This document shows positions 37,607 through 51,390 of a DNA stretch of 64,000 bases, one piece after another (within the stretch, counting starts at the first letter, position 1; the number at the start of each line of letters is the position of its first letter). This DNA is from Solanum dulcamara. Taxonomy: Eukaryota > Streptophyta > Magnoliopsida > Solanales > Solanaceae. Where the stretch lies: the NCBI RefSeq assembly GCF_947179165.1, contig NC_077237.1, positions 14,965,523-15,029,522 of the forward strand, written 5' to 3'. Below the pieces are notes generated by a model that searched no databases, was not told the DNA's origin, and saw only the letters and a program-made list of their open reading frames with translations. The position numbers and the translations under genes were made by a program.

Positions 37607-40117
37607 TTTCATGACCCAAAAACTAGGTGTGATGACACTTGTCTTATCCACCTAGACATATAAGCCTAAACAATCATCTACAAGGGTTATTGTGGAAAAG
37701 AAAAGAAAGTAAAGAATTAATAACATCATTATACATAATTCATAAGCGTATGTGTGTATATATATATAAAACCTTCCCCAAAACATGGTATCATGCGTAC
37801 ATGCCTAGATAACAATACCGATTCAAATAAAAGAAAAGTTTAAATGTCTCCATATCTAGAATAGATTAAGTACATAAATTAAAGGGCATGTGATTCCTAC
37901 CGATGCGACAGGTAGCTACATCACATATTACAAAGTGCAAGCTTCAGACACTAATGAAAGAAGATATCAGGATGTACTAGACTCGTGACCTACATAAGTG
38001 TAGAAAAGCAAGAGAGTGAGTACTAAAACAAAAATGGGTGCTGAACAAGCATCCTTAGCTGACACTAAATAAAGTGGCGACGAGCATGATAAATTATGAT
38101 GCACTATCCAAACCTACAAATACTACAACTTACATATAAATTCTGCAACCAACCAATCCTAATAGATACAATAGTCATTAAGGATATAACACGATAGAAG
38201 TACTTAGTGAATAAGCAACACTATTTGGTTCTCAACAATATTAATAACAACAAGAAGAAGAATTTCAAGTAACACTTACAAGAGGAGCAATCACCAAATA
38301 ATAGATCATTCACAGACATTAATCAATGATAATGAAGTGCAACTTCAATGCAAATATCATAAAAATGATGCATGTTTGTCTTATTGATACATACCCGTCA
38401 CTCAAAGTCAGTTGAGACCTATGGGGGGACTCACGAGGTCCGTGTACCTGCCACACTATTTTCCATCGGCAAATAACACTCAACAGAATCATTTTACTTC
38501 GATATAACACTCTCCGAAACCATTTTTCATCGGTATATCACTCATTGAAATCATTTCTCATAGGCAGAACATTTGCCCAAACCAGTTTTCATCGATATAA
38601 CACTCGTTGGAACCATTTTCCTTCGACATAATAAAGATAAAAATCTCATAAATAATGCAATCAACAAAATGAACCATTAGTTAATTTCACATAGTGTCAT
38701 CTTGTAATAGAGTTTCAGCAATATAACAAATACACAAGATCATATGCACAATGAGAGGATAACAATTTGCATTCAATTAATCAATCGTGCCACTTATGGG
38801 TATAACACCTACAACGAAATTATAATAGTCATCCTAATTCACTCATAGCATCATATACAAATAGTGAATTAACATTTACAATTAACCCAATATGCTTGAC
38901 TTTAGTGTTTGGGTGGATACTCATCACTTTATCCACATGCACACCTCCATTATTCCCCATTACTTCCAATCATAAAGATTTAACACATAGAGTCTAAATC
39001 ACTTTGTAAATGAGTCAAAAAGTTCCACTTACTTTAAAGTATTGAAAATCAAGACTGGAGCCTTTCCTTTATGTTGAGCCTCCAAATCCACAAAATCAAA
39101 AACATTATCTTGAAAATTCTTTTTTGAATTTTCTAACCCGAGCTCTCAAGGTTCAAAAATGGAGAAATGGAGAAGAAATCATGTTTTGGGAAATGAAGTT
39201 TTACCAAAATCATGTTGTTCTATATGATTGCAACCCACACCCCACGATTGCGAAGAAGAAAACTAAGTCTACTCCATGATTGACTTGTATGATTGCAACA
39301 CTATGCACACAATCGTGATGCCTGAGATATTTAGACTTATGTGATCGCAACAGACCTTATACGATCGTGAAGCACTACCAATAAAACTTGTGTGATCGTA
39401 AAGAAGATCCCAAGATTGCGATGAACAAATCATCAGGTTCAAAACAACAACAACAACAAAACACCAAGACTTAAAACTTTCGAGAAAGATCTTTGGGATT
39501 CATTTGGAATCTCGTGCAAACAAACCACATATGTAATCTTACAAAGTTCAACATTTTGGACTCACTAGAAACATCAGAACACAAATCCAATATCTCCTCG
39601 ATCCGACAACCGTTAAATCCACTTGTAACTAACTTTTACCATAAAAAGTAAAATGCCCCCGGAACCCCCTGAAAATAAATTAAAGAATTACCTAGGCTGA
39701 TAATCATCTTTTAAATCTAACAAAATTGATGAAATTCAAATTTGAGTATTCAAACTCCAAATATTGATCAAAGTCAAATTTTAGGCTTAAGTCCCACTAA
39801 AACCACAGCTCAAGGGCTCAAATCACCATAAAAACCCTCGAACTCCAAAAAAAAAATACTCCTAGATTTAATTCTACATTTCAGAGTTGATAGTATTGAA
39901 AAACATTATTCCAAGGGTCATAACTCCGGATGACGACTAAAGCCACTTATTTTAATTCAAAAGTCTCTACAACTTTAAAACTTTAAAAAATATTAATGTT
40001 TTTATTCAATTTTCATTTTAACTCATATATTGATCAAACATGACTTGGGGCAACTATCCAGTGGGGTAAAATGGTAATTTTTCAAATATTTCTATAATGA
40101 CCTTTAGGGTCATTACA
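37607..40117 (-). repeat. 5' LTR of element D
   Basis: It begins in decayed form (tttcatgaccc) next to a degenerate initiator-Met primer site and ends 'tagggtcattaca', reading TGTAATGACCC on the minus strand. It carries repeats of about 34 bp with 'tttcatcg.tataacactc' (38450-38640) and a word array (39222-39425: ccacgattgcgaag, tacgatcgtgaag, tgtgatcgtaaag). It is about 1 kb longer than the left LTR of D because of a deletion in the latter. Confidence 0.7.
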
Positions 40118-40698
40118 GTTAAGAAACTGTCCACTTAGATGATATTATGAATGATGAACTTGTGATTATTTTATATTTGTTGTGTCATTCTTAGATAATG
40201 AGTGATTATATGTGCTATTTGATCGGGTATCACTCCTGTGTGATATATGAAAAGCTAGGGTCCCCTGTAAATCATGACTAGGCGGCCAAGATTAAGTCCT
40301 TTTAACATGTGTGTACAGATGAGGATGCGACTTATACTTTTGGAGAGGGTGTTAGAGATTCCTATATAGATGCAGAGATTATACAGTTGCAAGACTAGAG
40401 TGAATATGATTTCCATAATTTTATTGACTTTTTATAATATTGATATGTGTGCATATGGTTTATATTGATTGAATAATTATATTATTGTGGAGTTGATTTG
40501 TAGATGGGTTTGATAGTTGTGATAGGTTGACCATGTATGATTTATACATTTACTTTAGTACGACTAATAGTTTTAAAATTGATTGGTTGTAATTCATAGC
40601 GTAAAGGACATTCAAGGAAATGTATTGAGTTATAAAATTCTGACTTACTACCTCTTATTCATTTCTATTGCACCATGATAATGTCAAAGGCTAGTTTA
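40118..40698 (+). mobile_element. LTR 'J', third piece (inferred)
   Basis: It lies exactly between the end of element D and the start of element B and matches neither. Phrases such as 'gatcgggtatcactcctgtg' and 'agggtcccctgtaaatcatg' resemble the repeat-bearing midsection of the other LTRs. It would join the piece ending at 24330 if D were removed. It probably continues beyond the window after element B. No gene is seen. Confidence 0.35.
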
Positions 40699-42534
40699 TG
40701 TCACGATCCTAATCCATCGTGATTGGCACCCACTCTAACCCTCCGATGGAAGAACCATTTTTACAGCCCAAAATAACAAAACTAGCAAGATATAATAAGC
40801 TTAAAGATATCGTAGTAGCTTAAATATATATAATATGGCTGAGCTCCCATAAACATAGCAAGAATCTAGTCAATGAACTAAAAACATGCGAAAAATCATC
40901 GTAGGAACTGAAAGTCAATCGTACCAAAACTCGAAACAAGTAACAAGTCTAGAAAAAGGATGTAACCCCAAAAGAAACATAACAATAGCTTCTGAAAGTT
41001 TATGTCCTGAAAGAAGGATTTGATATAGGAAGAGCTCATGGTAGCCCGTAAGAAGTGTCTCACCCTTGAGCTCTTGACAGCTAGTGGTCTCCTATGCGAG
41101 GTCTCCATGCAACAGGATGAATATGTCTTGTACTAAAAAAAGATAAAACAAGTATAGTATCAATACATAAAATCAACAGTATACTGGTAGGATCACGCGG
41201 TTAGCTAGTAAGCAAGTCTTAGAAAAGTAAACCAACATAATAAGCACATATATACAAAATAACTTAACCATTTTCATCTATATCTGTACTAAAAATGATC
41301 ACAGTTCATTCATCCCAATATCATGCAATTTCATATAAGGTTCTTCTCATGGGACCTGCAAACACTTATTATGTATCAGAACGTAACACCCAATCTAAGG
41401 TTTGTGTCGGAACATAACACCCGACCCAAATGTATGTCACAACGTAACAACCATTCCAAGTGTGTATTGGAATGTGACATTCAATCCAACATGCAAAGTA
41501 GCTACCATTACAATCAATAGTCAATATCATATCACCAAAAATGGGTTTATCACTAGTCAAGCCAGTAAGTGATCATTTCACATAATTAATTGCATGCTTC
41601 CCTATTCATAGACACATATGCATACAATAAAGTAATTTATCAAGTATATGAAATATATACAGGAAAGAAAACCATCACCTAGCTCGAATTGTGTTTCAAC
41701 AAAATGCAGGAGCTTTCCCCTTCCAGGTTCGTTCAGTTTGTTCTTGGTCTAAAGATAGTAAATACATATAAAAAATCAATATAATGATCTACTTTACTTG
41801 AATTATAGTATAATTACCCCTTTATACCAACCCATAATCCTAAACCCCACCTAGGATTAATTTCCACCATTACCCACATGCCAAAACCCTCCCCTAATGA
41901 TCATCCACCATAGTTTATGGGTTCTTAAAATCAAAATATGAGTTGAGCGAGTAAAAATATTACCTTTGGTGCGAGAATCCATGGAAAAGTGTTTAAAAGT
42001 GCCCTGGGTCACCTTCTAGCCTCTTAAGAACATTTTCTATGCAAAAAACTATTTTCTAGGGTTTTTACCCCATATTAACTCGCGACTATCCTGCCACAGC
42101 GGGACCATGCCGCTCTGTCATCCCCTCCCTAGCAGTATTATTCCCACTCTAGCGGGTTGCATGAAAATATAGGGCTTGGAACTTGAGCTCCATACCTTGA
42201 TTTCACAACACGCCCTCAACCCATGACATCTTAAATCATACCCTTCATGCTAAATCTAATTTTGGGAGTTTTACTCACCCAAATGCGATTTTGTGAAGTC
42301 ATAAAGACTCCGTATCATCTTGGATATTAGATAATTTAATAAATGACAAATTTTATCCCCCACCTATTGCCAGGTCATCCTAGACCTTGTATGACTCAGA
42401 ATTCATCCAAGTCTGACCTAGGCTCAATTTGTTTTCCAAAGTTACTACCTAAACTTTTCTGGCCCGAATTTCTTCCCTGTTGGCCTATCCATAATGATAA
42501 AAATATGTCATTTTAATAAATACCAATTTACCCA
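40699..42534 (-). repeat. 3' LTR of element B
   Basis: It runs from tgtcacgatcctaatccatc to 'accaatttaccca' (TGGG on the minus strand). The following 'ttacttgtcccc' gives a purine-rich GGGGACAAGTAA polypurine tract on the minus strand. It contains four degenerate repeats of about 34 bp around 'gaacgtaacacccga' (41378-41485) and a short word array (ccacagcgggaccatgccgc, ctctagcggg) at 42095-42160. Confidence 0.7.
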
Positions 42535-45500
42535 TTACTTGTCCCCGAGTGACCAACTAGGAAAACAAGGCTAAGACAGAGATATAGTAGTACCTGACTC
42601 AATGAATTGCTAGGAATACTTGTCTCACATGTCTTTTTTATTCGCCTATGTAACTTTTCTATCGGACGATGCTTCTTTTAAGCTTTCAAAGATTTGATTT
42701 CCTTGTTCCTCAGCTTTCGAACATCACAATCTAATATTTCTACTGGCTCTTCCTCGTACGGAAGATCCTTGTCTAACAAAATTGAGTCTCATTTATTAAT
42801 ATAATCCCCATCGACATATGGAACACTAGATGTACCCCTGAAAAGCTAGGTTGTAAGGCCAACTGTATGCCACTGGTCCTACACAGTCAAGAATCTCAAA
42901 AGGGCCAATATAGCGAGGGTCGAGTTTGCCTTTTTTTCCAAATCTCAGTACCCCTTTAATGGGTGATACCTTTAGAAAAACCTACTCACTGGCCTGAAAT
43001 GTCATATTCCTCACTTTACGGTCTGTATACTCTTTTTGATGAGTTAAGCTGCTAGAAACTTTGCTTGGATGCTCTTTACCTTATTCTGAACATCCCGCAC
43101 TAAGTCTACCCCAATGGCCCACTTCTCCAGCTTCAAACCATCCTATAGGAGACCTGCATTCCCTCCCATAGAGAGATTTGAAGGGTGCCATCTTAATGCT
43201 ACAGTGGTAACTATTGTTGTAGGAAAACTCACACAAGGGTAATAACTTGTCCCAATGTGCCCCAAAGTCGATCACACATGCACTCAACATATCTTCCAGC
43301 ACCTGAATAGTCCTCTTTGATTGTCCATCTGTTTCTAGATAGAAGACCATGCTGTAAGTAAGTTGAGTACCCAACTCTTCATGCAACTTTCCCTAAATTT
43401 TAGAGTTGAACCACATACCATGGTCTAAAATGATGGAAAGGGATATCCCATGCAGGCTTACTATCTTATTCACATAAATCTTTGCCAACTATTTTGAATT
43501 GTAGTCCACTCTTACTGGAATGAAGTGTGCAAACTTTGTTAACCTTCCAATCACTACCTAGATGGAATCATATTTCCCCAAGGTCATGGGAAGTCCCACC
43601 ATGAAATCCATGGCTATCTTTCCCACTTCCATTCAAGAATTAGAATTCTTTGAAGTAAACTTGCATGTCTTCGGTGTTCATATTTATCCTATTGGAAATT
43701 TTGGCACTTAGCTACATACTCAGCTATGCCCTTCTTTACACCCAACCACTAATATAGACGCTTTAAGTCTTGATACATCTTGGTCACTCCATGGTGAATA
43801 AAGTACCACAAACCATGAGACTCCGACATAACTTTCTAAATTATTTCATCTATCTAAGGAACACAAATCCTTCTCCTAAAGTTGAGCACTCTACCTGTAT
43901 CAAGAACTGAATCTTGTGCCTTTCCCATCAAAATGTTTTCTCTAATCTCTTTCAAGTTTACATCTTCAAACTATTTGGCCTTAATTTCTTCTATAAAAGT
44001 GGGTCTTAGATCAACACTGACTATCACCCCACCCTTCTCTAAGATGCCCAGTCTCATGAACCTGCCCTCCAAGCCTGAATATCTCTAGACAGAAACCACT
44101 TACAGGCTACCAAATAGGCTAAACTACCCATGCTAATTGGTTTGCGGCTTAATGCGTTTGCTACCATATTAGCCTTACTTGGTTGATACTAAATGGTAAC
44201 ATCATAGTCTTTGAGCAGTTCCATCCACCTTCGCTGTCTCAAATTCAAGTCTTTCTAGGGGAATACATGCTATAAAATGCGGTGATTAGTAAATACCTCA
44301 CACTTGATACCATACAGATAGTGACTCCAGATTTTTAGGACAAATACTACCGCTGACAACTCCAAATTAGTTTCTCTCATGCACCTTCAACTACAGAGAA
44401 ACATAAGCTACAACGTTCTTATCCTGCATGAACACAACACCTAAACTTGAATGTGAAGCATCATAATAAACAACAAAGTCCTTACCTTTAACTGGCAGGG
44501 TCAAGATAGGTATTATGGTTATAAGAGTCTTAAGCTTTTGGAATCTCTCTTTGCATTTTCTAGTCCACTTGAAAGGTACCTCCTTTTGAGTTAGTTTGGT
44601 TAAATAAGTAGCGAAAGAAGAAAAGTTCCTCAAGAATAGGCGATAATAATTGGCCAGTACCACAAAACTCCTAACTTTAGTCACGGAACTAGGCTGAGCC
44701 CAATTCTTAACTGCTTCAATCTTTTGTGAGTCTACCATTACCCTTTGTTAGAAATAACATGGCCCAAAAAGGCAACTAAAGACAACCAGAATTCACACTT
44801 AGAGAGTTTTGCATATAATTTCTGCTTTCCCAGAACACCTTAAACAGTACAGAGATGGTCTGCATATTCCTATTCACTTTTCAAATACACCAAGATATCA
44901 TCTATAAACACAATAACAAATGAATCTAGGAATGGTTTAAAAACCACATTCATCAAACTCATAAAGGCTGCAAGTGCATTGGTTATCCCAAAAGACATCA
45001 CCAAAAATTTATAGTGTTCGTACCTGGTCCTAAAAGCTGGTTTAGGCATGTCCTCAGGCCAAATTTTCAAATGATGATACCCAAAGCTGAGATCAATCTT
45101 TGAAAAGACTGATGCACCTTACAATTGATTGAAGTGGTCATCAATATATGGCAAATGATATTTATTTCGGATGGTGACCTTATTCAGTTGACAATAATCA
45201 ATGCACATTTTCATGCTACCATCTTTTTTCTTAACAAATAGTACAATAGCGCCCCATAAAGAATCACTTGGATGGATAAACCCTTTATCAAGGAGTTCTT
45301 AGATTTGATCCTTAAGCTTTATCAACTCTGTTGGAGCCATAGGATAGGGAGGAATAGAACTTGGGCAAGTGCCCAGCTCTAAGTCATTGAAGAAATCCAT
45401 GTCTCTATTAGGAGACATACCAGGCAAGTCTATAGGAAACACTTCTGGAAACTCACATACTACCCAAATAGACTCAATAGAGGAAGACTTAACATCAACA

Positions 45501-46200
45501 TTTTAAATATGGGACAGATAGGCCAAACAACCCTTCCCTACTATTTTTCTAGCCTGGATAAAGAATATGACCTTAGCTGGCTTATGCTTATGTCCCTTCT
45601 CACTCTAACCTTTCCATCTCCGGGATCTCTAGAACCACGGTTTTTGCATTATGATTAAGTACAACAAAATAGGGGGACAAACAATTTATGCCTAAGATTA
45701 CATCAAAATCAATTATGTCTAAAATCACTAAGTCAACCTAAATCTTCAATCTCATAAATATCACATAATAGCACGATAAAAATGGGTGACTATGATTGAC
45801 TCTCCAACAAGGGTAGAAACATGGATATGGGCATCAAGTATATCACAATGTGAATCAAAACCCAAGGAATATTTCACTGAAACATATGAATAAGTAGACC
45901 CCAGATCAAATAAAACAATACCCGTCCAGCCACAGACAAGAATAATACCTATGCTCACTATATCAGATGCCTTAACCTTAGTCTTGCTCGAAAAGGCATA
46001 TAATTGAGCCCTGTCATCCTGACGAGCCACATCCCTACATGGCTTTAGTGATCCTCAACCTGCATTACCATTACCTTTTCCTCCCTATGATTTCCTCCCC
46101 GCCTACCTTGCAGATGTCCTCTATCATTGCCTCTACCGCCTGTGGGTACTACTAATCTGGCCTACTGAGGTGCTGAATTTGTCTTGCAAAAGTGAGGTCA
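42535..46200 (-). pseudogene. Element B pol remnant (protease to chromodomain)
   Basis: On the minus strand in polyprotein order, the protease lies at about 46030-45761 with active-site [11 protein letters not shown] (normally D-P/T/S-G-S/A). RT runs about 45340-44870 with the catalytic FIDDILVY. RNase H follows at 44738-44391, with VVYYDASHSSLG. Integrase runs about 44160-43081, with [16 protein letters not shown] and [17 protein letters not shown] blocks. A decayed chromodomain (EEEPVEILDCDVRKLRNKE) lies at about 42780-42600. Numerous stops and frameshifts separate these open blocks, so no protein can be made. The order PR-RT-RH-IN-chromodomain is that of Tekay/Del-type chromoviruses. Confidence 0.8.
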
Positions 46201-46787
46201 TTATCTTCCTATATGCCCTGGATCTGTACAATTGAAACAAATACACTCAAAAGATGGTGGGCCACCTAGAAAAGATATTCTTTGACCTTCATGGGCCGGT
46301 TGCTGTTGTGGAGTACCTGAAAAACTACCAATAGAAGTGGGCAGAGTTGACTGAATTGATCGAGCTGCAATTATCATCCTACCTGAACCTATAGAATAGG
46401 ATCCTTGAAAATTACCCAATCTCTTGGGCTTCTTATGCAAAGCCTTAGCCTGTCCATCTCGCCTTACACCCTCTACCTTCTTCAGAAAACCAGTGACTTT
46501 ATTGAAACTCCTGCCTGACGAAGTCATGTGAACTGAGAACACCTACAATTTGGGGTTCAAACCCTTCACAAACAATCAAATTCTTTCCTCATCTATATTT
46601 ACCAGCTAGGTAGCATACCTAGACAACGCATGAAATTTGGCCTCATAAAAAGCCACTGACATATCTCCCTGCTCCAACGCCATGTACTCGTCCTTCTTGC
46701 GATTTTTGTAGGTAATTTACACATATTTTTACAGGAACAAAGCATGAAACTGGATCCATGTGAGTAGGGGTAACACTGGTGAGTGAC
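46201..46787 (-). pseudogene. Element B gag, C-terminal part with zinc knuckle
   Basis: The 46201-46542 minus frame ends in FECICFNCTDPGHIGR, a CCHC-type nucleic-acid-binding knuckle (C-X2-C-X4-H), preceded by Gln/Pro-rich linker sequence. Upstream it continues, with breaks, into gag core up to 46787, where element C interrupts. Across the insertion the frame joins sensibly: the right flank ends in a WWRAYAECR-type block and the left flank begins SLTSVTPTHM. Confidence 0.75.
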
Positions 46788-46990
46788 TGTAATGACCCTG
46801 AAAATCATTTTTTGAAATTTTTATACAAAGACTATTTTACCCCTCATAGTGATTTTTTTGAGTCATATTTGATTGATATCTGATGTTGGTTTCGTAGTTT
46901 TCTTGAAAGTTGATAGTTTTGGTAAACTTTAAGTTTTAAAGGTTTAGAATGACTCAAAAGTAGTATTTGAGGTCATTCAGACTTTCTTCA

Positions 46991-49165
46991 CCCGTGGGTG
47001 GTAGTGGATTGAGTGTATCAATCTTGCCTTGTCTCTTTAGCTAGGTATGATAATTGACTAGACATGATTATACTGGGGATGGTAGACTTTGATGCTATAT
47101 TGGACATGTATTAGTTTTTGCCTTATTGTGCTATTCTTGATTACTATGCTAAGACTATGACCTTAGCGATACTAGTGTTCCAAGGATCGAGTGTAATAGG
47201 ACTAGTGGTTCCTATCCTCTAATAGCATCTTCTATATGTGAGCTCAAAGATTAATTGATAGAGGGTGCATGCCCTATTTGGATTTTATTCGGGGTACTAG
47301 CGCTGAGTCACCTCCTATGGAGTCTATTCCCATGGTTAATGAGTTCGCCAATGTATTTCCTACTGATCTTCTGGAAGTTCTTCCTTATAGGGATATTGAC
47401 TTTGCTATTGACTTAGAGCCAGAAACTAATCCCATCTTTATTCTACCTTAGCATATGGCTCTGACTGAGTTGAAGGACCAATTGTAGAATCTGTTAAGTA
47501 AGGGGTTTATTCGCCCTAGTGTGTTCCTTTGGGGTGTACTGGTTCTGTTTGTGAAGAAGAAAGATGGTTCTGTGAGGATGTGCATCGATTGTAGATAGTT
47601 AAACAAGGTGATAGTTAAGAACAAATATCCTCTTTCCCGTATTGATGATTTGTTTAAACAGTTTTAGGGAGCGGACTTGTTCACCAAGATAAATTTGAGA
47701 TTCGGGTATTATCAGTTGATGATTAGACCATCAGATATTCCTAAGACCACTTTCCGAACTCGTTATAGCCATTATGAGTTTCTGCTAATGTTATTTGGTT
47801 TGATCAACCCAGTATCATTCATCGAGTTGATGAATGGGGTATTTAGGCCATTTATGGACTTCTTTGTGATTGTTTTCATTAATGATATCTTGGTGTACTC
47901 CAAGACAGAAGAGGATCATTCTAGTCATTTATGATTGCTGCTTTAGAAATTGAGGGAGAAAGAGTTGTATGCCAAGTTCTCCAAGTGTAAGTTTTGGCTT
48001 GATTCTGTGGCATTTCTAGGACATGTGTTGTCCAAGGAGGCTATTAGGCAGTTAGAGGTTTGACCAGACCTACTCCCCTCACTGAGATTTAGAGTTTTAT
48101 AGGTTTGGTTTGATATTTTCGACACTTCATGCATGGATTCTCTACTATTACGGCCCCATTCACTAGACTGACTCAGAAGTCAGTAGATTTTCATTGGTCT
48201 GATGAGTGTGAGACAAGATTTTAAAAGCTCAAGCCTTGTTGACTTCAGCCTTGTTAACTTCAGCTCCTCTTTTGACCTTACCCGAGAAGGGTGTAGACTT
48301 CACTGTGTATTGTGATACTTCTGATGTAGGTTTGGGTGGAGGTCTGATGCAGAAAAGGAATGTAGTTTTCTATGCGTCTAGACAATTGAAGGCTCATGAG
48401 AAGAACTACCTTACCCATGATCTAAAGTTAGTGGCGGTGGTATTTTTGTTGAATTTATAGTGTCACTGCTTGTATGGTGTGCATTGTGAAGTATTCACTG
48501 ATCACCAAAGTCTTCAGTATATCTTCAGTTAGAGGGATCTGAATTTGAGATAGAGTATATTGCTTGAGCTACTGAAGGATTATGACATGACTATCTTGTA
48601 TCACCCGAGGAAGGCCAATCTGCTGGACGATGCTTTGAGTAGGAAGGCTTCTAATATGGGAAGTCTTGCGGTGTTTTGTGTTGACAGAAGGCCTTTAGGT
48701 AGAGATGTTTAGAGGTTAGTCAATAGCCTTGTCCGCTTGCAAGAGTTTGAAAAGGGTGGAGGATTTATTGCTTCTAGTGAGGCCCTCTCTTCCTTAGTTG
48801 AGCAGATTCAGGAGAGACAGTTTAATGATTAAGAATTATGCCTTATTTGAGACAATGTGTTGAGGGGAGAAGTCGAAGAGTCTATACTTGATTCAAAGGG
48901 TGTATTGAGGATTGGGGCTGGATTTGTGTTCCCAAGGTGGGAGACTTGATCAAATTAATACTTGAGGAGGCTCATTGCTCTCGATATTCTATTCAACTGG
49001 GTGCGGCAAAGATGTATCATGACCTTAGTCAGTATTATTGGTGGTGTGGGAAGAAGAGGGACATCACAGAGTTTGCGTCCAAGTGTTTGACCTATCAACA
49101 GGTTAAGTGTCAGCACCAGCGACTTGGAGGTATGACTCCATTGGATCCAGAGGGTCATTTCTAGG
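46991..49165 (+). pseudogene. Element C pol remnant (protease, RT, RNase H, integrase start)
   Basis: The plus-strand blocks come in order. The end of protease (a MVDFDAIL-like stretch near 47080) is followed by the ESIPMVNEFANVFPTDL spacer (47320-47390). RT (47500-47940) has [10 protein letters not shown], where the first catalytic Asp is Asn. RNase H (48236-48460) has [15 protein letters not shown] and [13 protein letters not shown]. The integrase zinc-binding start (48937-49135) has YYWWCGKKRD, with the last Cys of the usual HHCC replaced by Tyr. Stops such as TAG occur between blocks (for example 47451 and 48460). It breaks off before the integrase catalytic core. Confidence 0.75.
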
Positions 49166-51390
49166 GAGATTTCTTGTGTATTTTTCAGAAGTTCCGAGGG
49201 AGTTTTGGTCTTTTGAGGCATATTGTTGGTTTAGTTGCGACTTTTTGGTTCTCAGGTCAAAAAGGCCTCAAAATAAAATTTCGATGGTTCTATTGAGTCT
49301 GAAACATTAAGTTTAGTAGGGTTGCATATATGGTTTATCTATACGAGGTTCCAAATGAATCCCGAGGGTCATTCGAAGACATGGAGACTTAAGGAACATT
49401 TTTGTTATTTGGTGCCTGAGAGTCCTTCTCCGCGTTCGCGGAAGGAACATAGTTCCTTCTCCGCATTTGTAGAGGGTTGGTCGGGTTTACAGAAGGAAAG
49501 TTTTCCCTTCTCCATGTTCGTAGAGCTTATGCCACATTCGTAGAGGGACATCTGGTTAGTCTCCGCATTTGCAGAGTTAGTGATCCACATTCACGGAGGG
49601 CAAATGACACCTAAATAGTGTAAAGTCAGTTTTTAGCCTATTTTTACCATTTTTGGTAATTTTGGAGCATGGGGAGGTGATGTTTTAGAGGTTTCTTGAG
49701 GGAAAAATTTGGGGTAAGTGATTTTAACCTTGATAATCCATTGATTATCTAAGGTTTCTAGCATGAAATTTAGGTTTTTGAATTGGAGAAATTGGGATTT
49801 TAAGAACTTGAATTAGTTTCAATATTTTGATGATTGTGAGCTCGTTTTAAGTCCAAATCCACTTCCATTTTCACTAGTAACTCCCAAATATCTTGAGATG
49901 TTATTCATGTAAAAAAATTTGGAATTTTCTGGTCGTTTTAGAATCAGGTTTTTTAGGCATTTTGGGTCAGTTTAGGCCTAGTTTTCAAAAATAGGAAATG
50001 GATATCATTGGTTCTGTATTTTGATTGTGAACTTGAATTTGCATAGATTATGGTGATTTGGAGTGCTTCAGAAGGAAAAAGTTCACGAGGAGTGACCGTT
50101 CGTTTATTGGCTAAGGCAAGTGGACTCTTAAAATTCTGTAAATCTCTTAGAATATTTTAATATCCCATTGTATATGTGTTGGGGCGTAATGGTGATGATG
50201 TTACGGGGTTAATTATGATATGAAATAATCTAAAATGAATTGATGGATTAATAAAAGACGATGTGTGATATTGTTGAGTAGTAAATATTATATGCCGTAA
50301 TCTAGATATCTATGTGTATTTGATGAAATACTTGATAGTCTAATTGTGATTGCGGTTTGTCTGAATTGATTATTCCTCAATACTTGTGTGAACATACTGT
50401 TTGCATTGGTTATGAAACACTATAATGAGAGAAATATGATTGTGAGATCGAGGTCATTTTTGGTCAGAGATATGATATGACCGAGGTCATTTTCGCCAAG
50501 AGATTGCTAGGTCGAGGTCATTTTAGGTGGAATTATATTTCTGAGATCATTTTCGATGGGATTATGTTACCGAGGTTATTTCTGGTGGCATTACATTACT
50601 AAGGTAATTCCCGACGAGATTATATGGCCGAGGTTATTTTCGATGAGGTTGTGGGACCGAGGTCATTTTTGGTCAGAGATTATGAGATCGAGGTAACTTC
50701 TAGTTAGAGTTTATTATGCTGAGGTATTTGCCGGTAATTGCACGCATGCATGATCATCGAGTGTGCATATAAATATTCTGCATATTTGTGTTAACAGTTT
50801 GATGCCTGTTTGTGACTTGTTAGTATTTGTTACGATAATTCTTATGATATTGAGCTATGATCTGAACCTTATTGAACTATTTAGTATGAACTGTTAGGTT
50901 GGGCTAATTTTTGTGTAGGTTATAGTCTGGAGATTCAGTTGGGTTGGAAAAAGAGTTCGTGTATTCTATTAGATTTACTTAGTTTTTCTAGTTAGCTTGC
51001 TGGGTACCACGTTGTTTGGTAATCAAGTATAGGTTCTCATATTAGACTTTGATCAACGTCTCTTTCTGATCATTCGAGGCTTCTAGAATTTTTGGGAGAG
51101 GTAGCTATTGACATTCATCATACTCTCAGATTTCCTGTACTTTTATGCTTTACTCTACTTGAGAATTGAAGACATATTGAGACTTGTATTTCATTTCAGT
51201 TTTGTTTTCTTTAGCGGCTTGTACATATGACAACAAATCTTTGGGGGTATTTAAGTTGAAAGACTTTTTCTTTGTTTATTATTTACTTATTTAGACCATT
51301 TCTGCTTTATCTATCGAAATGATGGGTTTTAGGCTGAATTATTCGATAGAAAAGGACATTTTCCATCACACCCAGATTTGAGTTGAGACA
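49166..51390 (+). repeat. 3' LTR of element C, 5' truncated
   Basis: It contains a word array of ccttctccgcgttcgcggaagg type (49422-49600), a donor-like tttggggtaagtg (49709-49721), and eight or so degenerate repeats of about 30-34 bp around 'gaggtcattttcg' (50448-50720). The end 'cccagatttgagttgagaca' is a decayed form of the family ending. Confidence 0.65.

Larger units (their letters stand above)
24331..40117 (-). mobile_element. Element D: Ty3/gypsy chromovirus, with nested insertions
   Basis: The two outer LTRs (24331-25868 and 37607-40117) share starting blocks, 'tgtcatgacccaaaaa' and 'tttcatgacccaaaaa', followed by 'cttatcc..cctaga' and 'aagcctaaacaatc'. The element lies on the minus strand, with its 5' LTR on the right. 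A decayed initiator-Met primer site (gatctgatactaat, 37593-37606) adjoins it. The internal region is interrupted by a family-E LTR (28726 to about 30570), element G (about 30571-34614) and fragment H (34615-36293). What remains of D is gag on the right and, most simply, pol on the left, although pol could instead belong to G. Confidence 0.65.
46788..51390 (+). mobile_element. Element C: deleted gypsy element, plus orientation
   Basis: It starts TGTAATGACCCTGAAAATCA and ends 'cacacccagatttgagttgagaca'. It is inserted in B's gag, with possible target duplications gtgac (46783-46787) and acgac (51391-51395) that differ by two transitions. Only about 200 bases of the 5' LTR remain (46788 to about 46990) before the sequence jumps into protease. 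The 3' end of pol is joined near 49125-49165 to a 3' LTR that lacks its beginning. Gag, the primer site and the polypurine tract are gone. Confidence 0.75.

Noticed and set aside
40118..40698. A separate gene between elements D and B
   Set aside because: There is no open frame of useful length. Its style and position fit an interrupted LTR better.
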